From contig QEOQ01000694.1 in the NCBI GenBank assembly GCA_010279815.1, positions 153,288 to 217,287 on the forward strand: DNA of 64,000 nucleotides, given 5' to 3'. The translations under genes and the position numbers were made by a program. Below, piece by piece: positions 8,766 to 19,056 of this stretch. A model generated the notes under the pieces. The model had not been told where the DNA came from. It searched no databases and was given only the letters and a program-made list of their open reading frames with translations. The stretch's first letter is position 1; every line of letters begins with the position of its first letter. This DNA comes from Brachionus plicatilis. Taxonomy: Eukaryota; Rotifera; Eurotatoria; Ploima; Brachionidae.

Positions 8766-11634
8766 ATGTCTGCATCAAAATCAAAGGAAAATAATCTTGA
8801 TCTTTTAAGCATTTATAAAAAACATCATACAAAATCGAACAAAGATTCAAACTTGTCACAACCCGATAAAGTAAAAGCCTCAATCTGCTATATTCAAAAT
8901 TTATATCGAAATTCAGAAATTGATTCATGCGATGAAGAATTTAAAGAGCTAGTCAACAAATGTAAACAAGCCATAGAAACCGAATGCAAATCTCTGTATT
9001 TTCACTTATTCTATTTAGCAAAATTTATCAAAAATTTTTCAAAAAAAAAAACCGAATTGAACAAATCACTTGATTCCTCAGACAAAGAAAATACAAATAA
9101 AGAACAAAATATAGAAAATGCAGAAAAAAGTCTAGCCGCTTTAATAGATGAAACCGAAGAAAATTTATTAGATGGAATGCAAACAGAGGGCTCAACCACT
9201 GATTTGGAACCTGAAATAATTGAAGGTTCGAAAAAAAAGACTCTATCATTTACGAGTGTCAAAAGTAAACGTGTAACTCAAATCGAACATACCACTATGG
9301 ATTCCAACTCTGATATTCAAGACACTAAAAAATTAATAGATTCAGAAAAAATTTCGGATGATCTTTTGACAAATGATACAGAAGATTTATGCGAAAAAAA
9401 GACCAGTGTAGATATAAATTTTGAAAAGACCAAAAGCGCTCCTGAAAATGACGCGGTTAATGATGACACAGAATTGAAAGACTTGTCCAAAGAAGAATTG
9501 AAAATACTGGAAAATATAAAAAAACTTGATGCTTTTTGCTTGGTAAATGATTTAATAATTAAATTTTTCCAATTAATTAGAACTATTTTCAAAGGAATTA
9601 AATGAAAAAATTAAAGAAAATGAAAATCGAGAGGTGGCTTTAGATGAATTGGATAGTGGAAGAACAATTTTTGTTTATGAAGCAAAGCTAAAACAGAGAT
9701 TTGTTAAAGCTTATTCAAAGTTAATTTGGTATTGTAAAAAATATCCGCATCTTGTGTCAAATGAGCACAAAGTTGTCAAGGGAAAAAATGTTATTTTTTC
9801 CAAAAAAATAAAATTTGATTGTAAGTTGGTTTTTATGTTCATAAAAGTTCTAATGAAAATATAAAAAATTTCAAATAAAAATTATGAAGTAAGGGCCAGT
9901 AAAGAGGCCATTTACTGGTCATCATTCATAACTTAGTCAATCAAATGAAAAAATAAACATTTTGACTAAAATAATAATAATTTGATTAAAAAATTGAGGT
10001 TTTTTAAAAATCAGGACAAAAGAACAAACAAAGTGATAAAAAATTGAATGACTTTCAGATCAAAATTGGTTTTCTGAATCCAACATGGTGCATTATAATT
10101 AATTGCATCAACTGTCTAAGCCTGCAAATAATGTGCAAAATCTCGCTCGAATATTATTTAAAATTTGGTTTCTGCAAATTTTGCAGAGTTGATATTTATT
10201 GCACCATGTTGCATTCAGAAAACTAATTTGAACTTAAAGTTATTTAATTTTTTGCCACTTTGTTCTGTTCTTTTGTACTGAGATTTATAAAACCGATAAT
10301 TTCAAAGTCTTAAAATTTTAAGTTTAAATACTTTTAAGTAGTAAGAAAATTTATTTATTAACTTGTCTGAGAGTTTTATTATTCAAACTAATTAATTTAG
10401 TTAATTCTAATTTAATTTTTTTTTTCAGGTTTGAAAATTTTAGAAATAATCTTAAAAAGTGATTTCATATATATTTAAAAAGAAAATTATTTTATCAAAT
10501 ATAGTTCTCATTTTCAAGAATTTTACCAAATTTAAAAGTTAATTTTAAAACCAAAAAAAACTAATCGCGAATCGAATTATTAAGACTATAAAATTAAGTT
10601 TCAAAAATAAGCAGCTAAATAATTTGAGCTGTGGGACACAAAATTGACTAGTCCCCAAAAAATTAATCTAAAAATTTTTTTTCGATAAATCTTGTGTCAT
10701 ATCTATGAAATTTGAATTATTTTTTTGAAGGTACGCACTTTGATGAGATAAATAGCTATATCACCGAATGTCTGAATAAAAATAGAGAGTTTCCGGATTT
10801 TTGTGAAGTTTTGGAATGGGTAAAAAAAGCAAGCAGTGTTCATCATCTTGATTTAGAGTAAAAAAAATTCAAATTATTAAGAATTTTTGTCATAATTTGA
10901 ATAAAAGGGATAAAAAAATATTCGAAATCGCACAAATTTCTTTTGAACAAATATGTAAAATTTTAAAATCGAGAAGAATCGCAGATGAACGTCAAATACA
11001 TCAATCCAGAATTGAGAGTATTAAAACAGTACAAGAAAAAAAAGATGAATCAATTCCTGAATTGGACCCAGCTGAAAATAACCAAGATCTACAGGCTATT
11101 TTAGAAAATAATCAAAAAATATTTGAACAAAAATACAAAGAAGTTAATAGATTTGGAGAAAAAATTAAAATAAATAAACAAAAGTTTTCTTTTAAGCTTG
11201 TAAATACTTTTGTTCAAAAACAAGAAGAAAACCAAGATGCAGAAGACGACGAAGCTGAGGCAGACGAAGAGAGTGAGGATGATGAAACAAGATCTGAGAC
11301 ACACACTGAAGAAAATACTGATCCAAATAACTTATCATTGATCAGTGAAGATTATAAACTCGATTCAATTAATAATGAATCTTCGTCAAGTGACAGTGAG
11401 GACCAAATCTATGGTACACCGCCAGAAAATGAAAGCGTACGAAAGCGTTTAATAGAGCAAAGTCCTGATAAACAGGTTAAGCGAATAAAACTGGAATTAA
11501 ATGAAAATTCAAATAAAATAAGCGATTCAAATGAAAATCTTGATTCAGATGAGAAGCCGAAAAAAATTTTGCCAAAAATAGTTGAATGCAGTTCAGCAAT
11601 TGCCGAACCAGAAGACTGTATTGTTCTTGATTGA
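8766..11634 (+). CDS. DAXX: DAXX, histone H3.3 chaperone
   Basis: Four exons, 8766..9542, 9595..9820, 10731..10857 and 10908..11634, keep phase and encode 618 residues (human 740). DAXX deposits H3.3-H4 in the nucleus with ATRX and acts as a SUMO-dependent co-repressor. Residues about 35-110 fit the N-terminal helical bundle (LYFHLFYLAKFIKNFSKKK). The histone-binding domain spans about 260-430: ELNEKIKENENREVALDELD, LKQRFVKAYSKLIWY, then FDEINSYITECLNKNREFPDF and EVLEWVKKASSVHHLDLE. An acidic run (DAEDDEAEADEESEDDE) follows, and the protein ends in a SUMO-interacting motif, EDCIVLD, at the extreme C terminus as in vertebrate DAXX. No N-terminal SIM is visible. The second intron is 910 bases, unusually long here, and contains a MITE-like palindrome. 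Confidence 0.88.
10015..10277. mobile_element. MITE-like palindromic element inside DAXX intron 2
   Basis: Bases 10015-10092 and 10200-10277 are imperfect inverted repeats of about 78 bases. The outer end reads ACAAAAGAAC...CAAAGTG and the inner end CAACATGGTGCA / TGCACCATGTTG. The spacer is 107 bases with no ORF. The structure fits a non-autonomous DNA transposon. I could not define a target duplication. Confidence 0.7.
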
Positions 11635-11812
11635 ATTAATTTTTAATAATTTTTTTTTAAATCTTTGAAACACTTCTAATAAACTTTTGTAAATGTAATC
11701 AGCAAACTTTGAAATAAATCAAACCCCTGTTAGTGCCAGGAGTAGTTTTAAGTCTATTTTTTATGAAAAAATAAAAATTGATTTTTTAAAGTAATGAAAA
11801 AAAATTATAGAA

Positions 11813-12382
11813 ATGCTAAAGATCGTATTTGGTATCATAATTTTCTTATTTTTCATTATGATACCTTCCAATCACTTGTTGATCTCATTTTATGATTGTT
11901 TGGTACTTTCGATTGATTATTTAGCTTACATAGCTGATATTGTGGAAACTTGGCTCAAGTTGTTTACTGAACTTTTAGTTGTTTTTGTTAAATTAATTGT
12001 TTTTCACTATCAAAAATTTTTCAAAATCTTGGATGAAGAAAGTTATTCAAAATGGAATTTGGGATTTATTACTTCAAGTCAAATAATGGAAAAATGGCAA
12101 CTAATATTTTTTCTAATTTTGTTAAGTTTTCTTATTTTTTTTGTACTTTACTTGAAATATAAAATAAAAAAACTCGAAAAATATAATTCATGGCTCAAAA
12201 AATCTTGTTCAAATCAGAATTGTGTAGTTTGTCTTCAAGAGAAAAGCTCCATTTTGTTGATGCCCTGCAAACACTTGTGTTGTTGCCAAAAATGTTTTGA
12301 TTTAATGAGAAAAAAGGAAAGAAATGTTAAATGTCCTTTATGTAGGGCTCAGATTCAAAATGAATTAAAAATTTTCGTCTAA
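11813..12382 (+). CDS. Membrane RING E3 ligase, RNF26-like
   Basis: A single exon encodes 189 residues. Strongly hydrophobic stretches at about 5-22, 25-42, 50-65 and 97-117 predict a multi-pass membrane protein. A C-terminal C3HC4 RING at 137-178 follows: CVVC, then LLMPCKHLCCCQKC, then CPLC. It ends QIQNELKIFV, the same place and pattern as the RNF26 C terminus (RING at the very end followed by a short hydrophobic tail). RNF26 is an ER-membrane ubiquitin ligase, so this is probably an E3 with its RING in the cytosol. It is much shorter than vertebrate RNF26 (over 400 residues) and so has fewer helices; another membrane RING family remains possible. It starts 178 bases after the DAXX stop on the same strand. 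Confidence 0.75.
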   Translation: MLKIVFGIIIFLFFIMIPSNHLLISFYDCLVLSIDYLAYIADIVETWLKLFTELLVVFVKLIVFHYQKFFKILDEESYSKWNLGFITSSQIMEKWQLIFFLILLSFLIFFVLYLKYKIKKLEKYNSWLKKSCSNQNCVVCLQEKSSILLMPCKHLCCCQKCFDLMRKKERNVKCPLCRAQIQNELKIFV

Positions 12383-12959
12383 TTATTTTGTTAGTATGTC
12401 TAAATAATAAATTTAAATTAATAATTATTTAAAAAATTTTTTTGAAAATAATATTGTTAGTTTGTAAATAAAGTAAATTAAAAAAGAGATGAGTTTTAAT
12501 TATTTTCAAAGTTACTTCAAAAAATTTATTCTCAAACAAAGACTAGTTAAATGATATTTTACTAAAAATTAGAAATTATAAAATAATATTTCGGTTTTAA
12601 ATTTATGAATATTATTTAAAAATTAAAATGCTTAAATTTGAATTTTGTCTTTTGATTAAAAAAAAACACATTTCGTCTAAACTATGAGAGCAATCATGCG
12701 GCCAATATTTGATTCAAAATTCTTTTCCATGATTAATTAAGATTATCTTTTTGAGTTGAATCTTGATAAACAAATTAAATTAAAAATTAAAAAAATAAAC
12801 AAAAAATTTCCTCAAAATTATTAAATTTGCTTTTCGAAATTTAATTTTTTATTATAACATTTTTTAAAATATTCCAAGTTCGTAAAATTAAAGAATAAAA
12901 AAATGAACATCAACAAGAATTTCAAATCCAGAATTGAAAATAAATTAAATATAAATCAA
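12383..12959. other. Intergenic after RNF26-like gene
   Basis: AT-rich with no ORF of note. It probably contains the RNF26-like 3' UTR in its first 100 bases (AATAAA near 12403). Confidence 0.45.
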
Positions 12960-13980
12960 ATTATACACAAAACGCAACATGCAATTATCAAAGTTGTCCA
13001 AGTCGCTATTCAATAGTGCTTGGTCAAAGCAGTCCAGATTTTCGTGGTCATCGAAATAAACAGATCAACATACTCTAAGTTTTCTATACTAAGTACAAAC
13101 TCTAGTAAAAGAGAATAGCGCAACCGTGTTTTTTACATGATTTTTTACTGATAAGTTATTCTCTTCAAAAAGTGTTGAAAAAACTGTCAAAATTAGTTAA
13201 TTACTTCTCAGGTTAATTAGTCATGAATTGACAAATATTTGGGAGTAGATGCAACAAGAGCCCATTAAAAATATACTTTACGAATTTGAATTTTTATAAA
13301 ATAAAAAATTTAATTTGTATTTATTTTCACATTTTTAAATTTCTGACGCCTATTGATTTTATCTATCCTATTTTTTACTTCCATTTTTCTATTAAATTAA
13401 CACGAATAGTCAAGATTAAATAATTTACTTATTTTTCCACAAATTAAAAGATAAATTAAGGAAGTTTTAAAATTAACTTTAAAAAAAAAAGATGGTTTAC
13501 AAGAAAATATTGACAGAGCGATTTTGTGAAATTCGGTAAAACACAAAAGTAAGATAAAAAATCCTATAGAATTCTCATTTGATAATACTTCACCAATATT
13601 TGCCTCTGGTTGCATTTACAAACCAATTTTTTCTGCAAGAATAATATTTGACATTTTTAACGCTTGCGCTAATTTTTGTACCAAATTTCTCAAAAACATA
13701 TGATTTTCAATAATGGAACGAATAAAGACCAAGAGGATGCTAATGGATTTTAAGAATTTGAAAAATTTTAAGTAATTATTTAAAAAATTTTTTTTGGTTC
13801 CAAGCAAGGTCTTATGATTCAAAAAATGTTTCCAGGAATAGAAGTCAAATTTTGTTTTCAAACTAAAAAATAAATATTTGCTTTTTAGAAAATTAAAAAC
13901 TAATTTCAATCATTTTTTTCATTTAATGGAACATTTAAAAATAGTTCTTTTTCTGCCCACAGTTTTTTGAGCTTGTCTAA
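12960..13980 (-). pseudogene. Possible decayed or unrecognised gene on the minus strand
   Basis: From 13909 to 13397 the minus strand stays open for about 170 codons apart from one TAA at 13616-13618. It has protein-like stretches (IENHMFLRNLVQKLAQALK; QPEANIGEVLSNENSIG). Just upstream (about 13990-13920) is DKLKKLWAEKELFLNVPLN, and downstream (13060-12970) YFDDHENLDCFDQALLNSD in another frame. I recognise no family. Phe/Lys/Leu-rich open stretches are common by chance at this AT content, so this may be a mutated gene, a transposon relic or noise. Confidence 0.25.
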
Positions 13981-14322
13981 AAAAGTGTTCTAAATAAGCT
14001 TGAACTAAAGAGAGTGTTTTTATTGCTTTTTTTGAACACAATTGTTATGCTTCATCAAAAATAACTAAAAATTCAGTGTAAAAAAAAGCTATTGAATTGA
14101 ATAATTAAGCATTTATAAGCAATTATTAATTTAAAAAATAAAAAAATGGATAAAATAATTCATTTAAAATTTTTAAACAATCTTTTCCAGTTTTAAAAAT
14201 GTTTTTACCTTTAATAATAAAGAAACAATTTAATAATAAAGCAAGCTAAATGATTGATTGCAAGCCGAATAAAACTGTAAAAAGTAAAGCTTTTGAAGTG
14301 CTAAATGTCCGAAGATTCATCC

Positions 14323-15004
14323 CTATTCCTCTTCATCCTCCGATTTTCGTACTATTTGAATTGGCTTAGGTTTTTTTGGTGCATTGCTTGAAACTTTGCT
14401 TGGTGTTTTATTTTGTGAGCTGGGGGCTTTTGAACTATTCATAAATTCAGATCTGTTCGTTGCCGGGGACTCTAGAGAAGAGGAAGAATGAAAAGATTTT
14501 TCCAATTCTGCCTCGTTCTGGTCCGCATTGTTAAATTGTTTTTCCGAGCTGGACTCAGCTTTTAAGCTCAATTTAGCGACCGATTTTGTATCAACTGAGG
14601 AGGAAGATATCGAATTAAAACCATCAGACATGTGGGATATTTGGGACAAACTTCTCGAAATTTCTGATTCCTTTTCAGATTTAGATGAATATGATGAAAC
14701 TGTAGATTCTGAAAATAAAGATGAATCTATAAAGTATTCAAAGTTATTTAGAATATTCATAAATTTTAAATAAACTTAAAATATTCTAGTACTAATAATA
14801 AGAGATTTTTTTATAAAGAATTTAATTTAAATATTATTACTTTCATAGTCAGTGTTGCTCAAATCGCTTAAAATTTTTCCATTTTGGTCTTTTTCATTTT
14901 CAGGATTTAAACTGGCCGATTCGGACGAATAACTTTCAGTTGATTTAGATGAAATGTTATCACTTGTTTGTCTATTACTTGAACCATTAGCTGTTAAAAA
15001 TGTT
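14323..15004 (-). CDS. Serine-rich hypothetical protein (5' end not found)
   Basis: Two minus-strand coding blocks can be joined in phase: 15004..14841 (acceptor CTTTAG, donor AAA|GTAATA) and 14726..14323 (acceptor TTTATAG). The product is dominated by Ser, Glu, Lys and Asn (for example SSSVDTKSVAKLSLKAESSS) and ends PIQIVRKSEDEEE. It looks intrinsically disordered; no domain is recognised. Codon composition is clearly unlike the surrounding AT-rich spacer, which supports real coding. Alternatively, the second block could start independently at an ATG at 14760. The exon supplying the start codon upstream of 15004 was not identified. Confidence 0.55.
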
Positions 15005-15270
15005 CTAAAGAAAAATTTTATATTATTTTATATAATATCATAATTTTTTTGTTTATGTTGCTATCAATTTTTTAAGCAGCAAATTGGTGTTTTAAAAATC
15101 CATTCTTTTTAAATTTTTGAATTATCGAAATTTTTAAATTTTCGTTACAGTCTGAAATGTGTAATATTTATTAAAGTCAAGTCATTGGTGAGTTGCGAAG
15201 CTCATTTAAATTCGGATTTTTTCTTTGGTTCTACCTTTTTACATGATTTCTATTAATATTTTTTTAAAAA

Positions 15271-15391
15271 AATTATTTCGTTAATTGGAATAATATTTTA
15301 GAGCAGCAGAAAAATGTGATTTTTTTTGATAAAAAAAACTTCTCAAAAATGATTATTAAAAAATAGAGTATTAAATAAAAGTTAAATCAAA
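15271..15391. repeat. Left copy of a ~120-base direct repeat
   Basis: Closely matches 16514-16631 in the same orientation (shared blocks such as GCAGAAAAATGTGATTTTTT and AAATAAAAGTTAAATCAAA). The two copies bracket the nested Mutator-like and LINE sequences. Confidence 0.85.
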
Positions 15392-15419
15392 CTCCGACTC
15401 AGTCAATCAATTCAAGAAT

Positions 15420-16205
15420 GAGTTAATTGGTTACCCACAGTGAAAAAACTGTTACCCACGGTTAAAAAACTTTTTAACACAGATCACTGTTTAACACAAT
15501 TTTTCTGTGCCTAACAGGAAATTAAAATATCCATATATTTATTTATTTTATTACTTTTAAGTACAAATTTTGTTTTAAAATATTTATTAAATAAATAAAG
15601 TTTTAAAGTCCTTAAAGTAATTATTATTAAATCTATTTAAATTTGGCTAAACCATTTACCCACTATTTTTGGTCTACCTTTTTTTGGCCTATTTACAAAA
15701 TCATCATTTTCCCACAATTTTTCCAAAGCCAAAATATGACTACAATATCCAAGTTTCACATAAAACTTACATTCGCATGTTTTCTTTTAAAGATCAATTT
15801 TATAATAATTATCAAAAAAATAGAAATTTTTTCCAATTTTTTTAAAATTATTCAGCAGCTTTTGAAGCACTCGGAAGAGGTTTTTTTTCAAAACGTTTAG
15901 AAGTCACTGAGAAATGAGTCACTAAATCAAAACTGGGTAATATAAATGTGAAGACGCTTATTTTTTTTTTATGAGTAAAATCTCAATAAAAAAAAATAAG
16001 CATATTTTGATAAAATTGTAAAAAAAAACTGTGCTCGAAAGTTATGTTTATTGTGGTGAAAAGTTTTTTTAAGTAATTAAAAATTGTGTCAAAAATTCTT
16101 GCTTTCTGTGTTAAAAAAAGTTTTTGAGAGGGCTAAATGAATTACTGTGGTGAAAATTTTTTGACTTTGGGTAAAAGTTTTTCCCTGTGGGTACTTGGTA
16201 GACCT
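15420..16205. mobile_element. Mutator-like element (MULE), degenerate
   Basis: Inverted ends: GGTTACCCACAGTGAAAAAAC near 15429 and the complement of GGGTAAAAGTTTTTCCCTGT before 16200. The repeats extend imperfectly inward (AACACAG blocks at about 15477 and 16110). The 10-base sequence ATTCAAGAAT is present on both sides (15410-15419 and 16206-16215), matching the 8-11-base target duplications of MULEs. Inside, the minus strand encodes a SWIM zinc finger. Total 786 bases, non-autonomous or decayed. Confidence 0.7.
15640..15800 (-). pseudogene. SWIM zinc-finger remnant of a MULE transposase
   Basis: Read on the minus strand: CECKFYVKLGYCSHILALEK, then NRPKKGRPKIVGKW. The C-x-C ... C-x-H pattern is a SWIM zinc finger, and the RPKKGRPK basic stretch behind it is typical of MULE transposase C termini. 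Upstream sequence on the same strand has stops, so only a fragment survives. It lies inside the terminal-repeat element 15420-16205. Confidence 0.6.
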
Positions 16206-16215
16206 ATTCAAGAAT

Positions 16216-16500
16216 CGCTACGACGCTTTCATGATCGGACATCAAGATTTTACCACATAACAATTTTTATTTAAAAAACAATTTCTACTATATACTCCTC
16301 TCAGTTCCTTCTAATTTTTACTTATTATTTGTATAATCTATTTGAATAACAAAGTAAACAATAATGTCCTATGACTCTTTAATCATATAAGTTCTTTTTT
16401 TTCTGTAATTTTCCTTGTGTAGCGCAATGTGCTACCATAGGCGATGTCCTAGTAGACCTCCGCAAGCTTGCTTGCCGTAGCTTATTATCATTATTTTTTT
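16216..16500 (+). mobile_element. Non-LTR retrotransposon 3' end (relic)
   Basis: Follows the right MULE target duplication. It carries a structured, less AT-rich 3' tail at about 16420-16490 (GCGCAATGTGCTACCATAGG; CTCCGCAAGCTTGCTTGCCG) followed by a T-rich run. A related tail motif is at 4806-4840. No readable RT remains. Its identity as a LINE tail is inferred from the shared tail and the flanking repeats. Confidence 0.4.
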
Positions 16501-16513
16501 TTATTTTTTTTTT

Positions 16514-16631
16514 AATTATTTATGCTTATTGGAACAATATTTTGAAAGCAGAAAAATGTGATTTTTTTGATAAAAAAACTTTTCAAAAAAGATTATTAAA
16601 AAATAGAGTTTTAAATAAAAGTTAAATCAAA
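16514..16631. repeat. Right copy of the ~120-base direct repeat
   Basis: See 15271-15391. This copy is 118 bases and starts right after the T-rich end of the LINE-like tail. That position suggests a target-site duplication of unusual length. Confidence 0.85.
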
Positions 16632-17084
16632 AAACTTCACATAACCGCCATCTCAATTTCAGAAAACAAAAATTAATATTTTTTAATAAAAGTTTTTTAT
16701 TATCTTATCAGTTGATAAATTTCAATTTTCGTTTTTGAAATTTTTTCTAGTACAAAATTCACGAGTAGAAATGTTTGATACATTTACATAAATATGCATA
16801 TAATCAAAGATCAGGACACAAAAGTTAGTGGCGTTGTGAAATTCACTAGAAATTGAACAAAAATTTTTTTTTTCATAAATTAAAATCAAAAACTAAACAA
16901 TCCTCAAAAAATTGCAGCATAATGACAAAATGCATCAGAAACAAATATAATAACACATCAATATGGTTTAATTTGACTACTAAATTGATTTATTTAAAAT
17001 TTTTTAAAAGGACGAGATTTTGGCAGTTTTAGTACTAATAACTTAAAATGGTCCATGCATATAAACCAAACAAAGTTGAAAAAA

Positions 17085-17400
17085 AGAAAGAGTGACTAGG
17101 CTTTATAAAACGTTTGTCAGACCTCAACTAGAACATGGAGTTCAATATCCATACTTGAACTACAATAGAATATGGAGTTGTATTATTATATACTTAAGAT
17201 TTATTAGGTGGGAAATGGATATAATCTTGAAAAGTAAAAAATATAAAAAGAAAAAATCTTATCAATGGTTGTTTATTCACTTACCACAAGCTTTGTTTAA
17301 ATAAATAGAATTGAAAGTTAAAGAGTAGAATTCGCTGGAATTGTTGCCTAGTAGCGATGTTAAGGAAGGTTTTGAATCAATCAAAAATATTTAAACCAGG
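17085..17400 (+). mobile_element. Non-LTR reverse transcriptase fragment
   Basis: The plus strand reads TRLYKTFVRPQLEHGVQYPY, the conserved motif after the RT thumb of CR1/jockey-like elements (LYK..VRP.LEYG). Further on, NSLELLPSSDVKEGFES recalls the C-terminal W N.LP..VV.A...FK block. A large internal deletion and several stops make it inactive. Confidence 0.55.
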
Positions 17401-17692
17401 TAAAATATTCTGAAAATAACTATTCGGGTGTCACTAAAAATTCTAAAATGTGTGATTATGAAAAATTACTTGGAAAATTATAAAATTTTCCTTTATACTT
17501 CATTTAAGAATTCAAAAAGATCATTTTTAATGTTTTACCAAAAGCTAATTGACAAATCTTATGCGCACAAAAATTCCTCTTTATTTTATAAAATTTTAAA
17601 AAAATATTTTTGTTCAATTAGTAATTAATTTCATAACGCCATTTAACAATAAAATTTAAAATCTAAATACAAGAAAAAATTAAAACTAAAAT

Positions 17693-19056
17693 TTACCTTT
17701 TATTCTTGGGAGGCTGAAAATCACTTTTAGTTTGTTTTGGATGCAAATAGCCACAATTAACAAAATTTGGAACAGGCCTTTGCGATCTAATGTATTCTCG
17801 ATACATTGAAAAATTTTCACCATCATGCATTCGAAATTTATCACGGGACCACTTGTCTATATTCAAAAAAATATCTTTTTTAATATAAAAAAAACAACCA
17901 AAATACCAATTTCCTTCTGTCTTTCCAATAAACTTATGTACTGAGTTTTTTTTGATTTTTTGAGCGGTGATACACTATAGACATCACATAAATTGCTCAG
18001 AAAAAGTTTTTGTCCTTTTTTGAGCTCAGGGTGATTAATGTTGTATGAACTTAAAAATTCATATGGTGGTTTTTTGACATGGGTTTTATCTTGTAAGCCG
18101 ACTCTTTGGGTGCTCATCTCATAAAAATATTTGATTAATTGTTCTTTTTCTTGATCGTTTAAGTCCTTATTTTTTCTTGTTTCACCAGCACCACTTCGTC
18201 CTCTGGTCCAACTGTAAGCCGATTTAGACAAGCTCTTACTTTTAAAAGTATTTTTTGATTCTTCTTTAAACTCAGGCTTAAATGTACAGCCAATAGCTAA
18301 AATAAAATAAAATATTTTTTTGTCTCAGATTTTTATATTAGCTCACCTGAGAAATGTCGACTAGGATCTATAGTGCGTCTACTTGCCGACTGATCTCTAA
18401 AATTTTCAAAATAAAATTTAAAGCTGCATCTCCTGAGATACCTACCTTGAGGAATTAGAGTTTTTTTCGCTCTGGGCCTTCATTTCAATCTCTTTCTCGA
18501 CCCAGTCGTAAAATTCATCTTTAACAAATGGTTCTCGTTTGGCTTTTGTTTTGCCACGCAAATGAGACTCAAAATTTTGTTTAAATAAAAAAATTGATTT
18601 TTTTTAATTATTTCTTAATTACCCATGTTATTTTTTTGTTCAACAGAATCAGCTTGGTATCCGAGTTGGTGACGTCATAGTAACCAGCCGATGGAGAATC
18701 GTACGGCCATGTATTCTCGGTCGAGTAGCTCTCTCTGAACAAAATTATTTTTTATTTGGTCCAAAAATTACCAAAAATACCAACCTTGCATATTTTTCTA
18801 AAATTACTTCTTTGGGCGCATTTACATCTATTGGCATGTAGTTGGTCGTGCGACCAGGCACAGTAAAAATTATATTTGTGCTCATTTTATTGATTTCTAA
18901 ATACAAAAAAAAATTGGAGCTAAATTTTCTACCTTGATTAAATACTGCAGCTAACAATAAAGAGAAACAAATATCAGCAAAAAAATCAAACATTAAGCTT
19001 CTTGTTGAATTTTGAGTTTGCATATTACCAAGGTAACCAGGATCGAAATTATACAT
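17693..19056 (-). CDS. Conserved-looking multi-exon protein, family not recognised
   Basis: Seven minus-strand exons (19056..18933, 18896..18785, 18734..18623, 18567..18446, 18396..18347, 18296..17907, 17856..17693) keep phase throughout and give 357 residues. All introns are 36-56 bases. The protein may really start at the exon-2 Met (MSTNIIFTVPGRTTNYMPID), leaving exon 1 as 5' UTR or an alternative start; exon 1 encodes a hydrophobic stretch. Further blocks are ENTWPYDSPSAGYYDVTN, GCTFKPEF, SAYSWTRGRSGAGETR, PYEFLSSYNINHPEL and NFSMYREYIRSQRPVPNFV. No enzyme motif, zinc site or membrane anchor beyond exon 1 is visible. Tyr/Pro-rich short blocks recall axonemal microtubule-associated proteins, but I cannot assign a family. 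The terminal AAAAG|GTAAAT could also be a splice donor, so the 3' end is not certain. Confidence 0.75.

Noticed and set aside
15643..15900. Plus-strand ORF of 85 codons
   Set aside because: The opposite strand encodes the SWIM zinc-finger relic; the plus reading is its shadow.
18661..18690. TGACGTCA near 18670 as a regulatory CRE
   Set aside because: It falls inside a coding exon of the seven-exon gene, where it encodes the Asp-Val-Thr codons.
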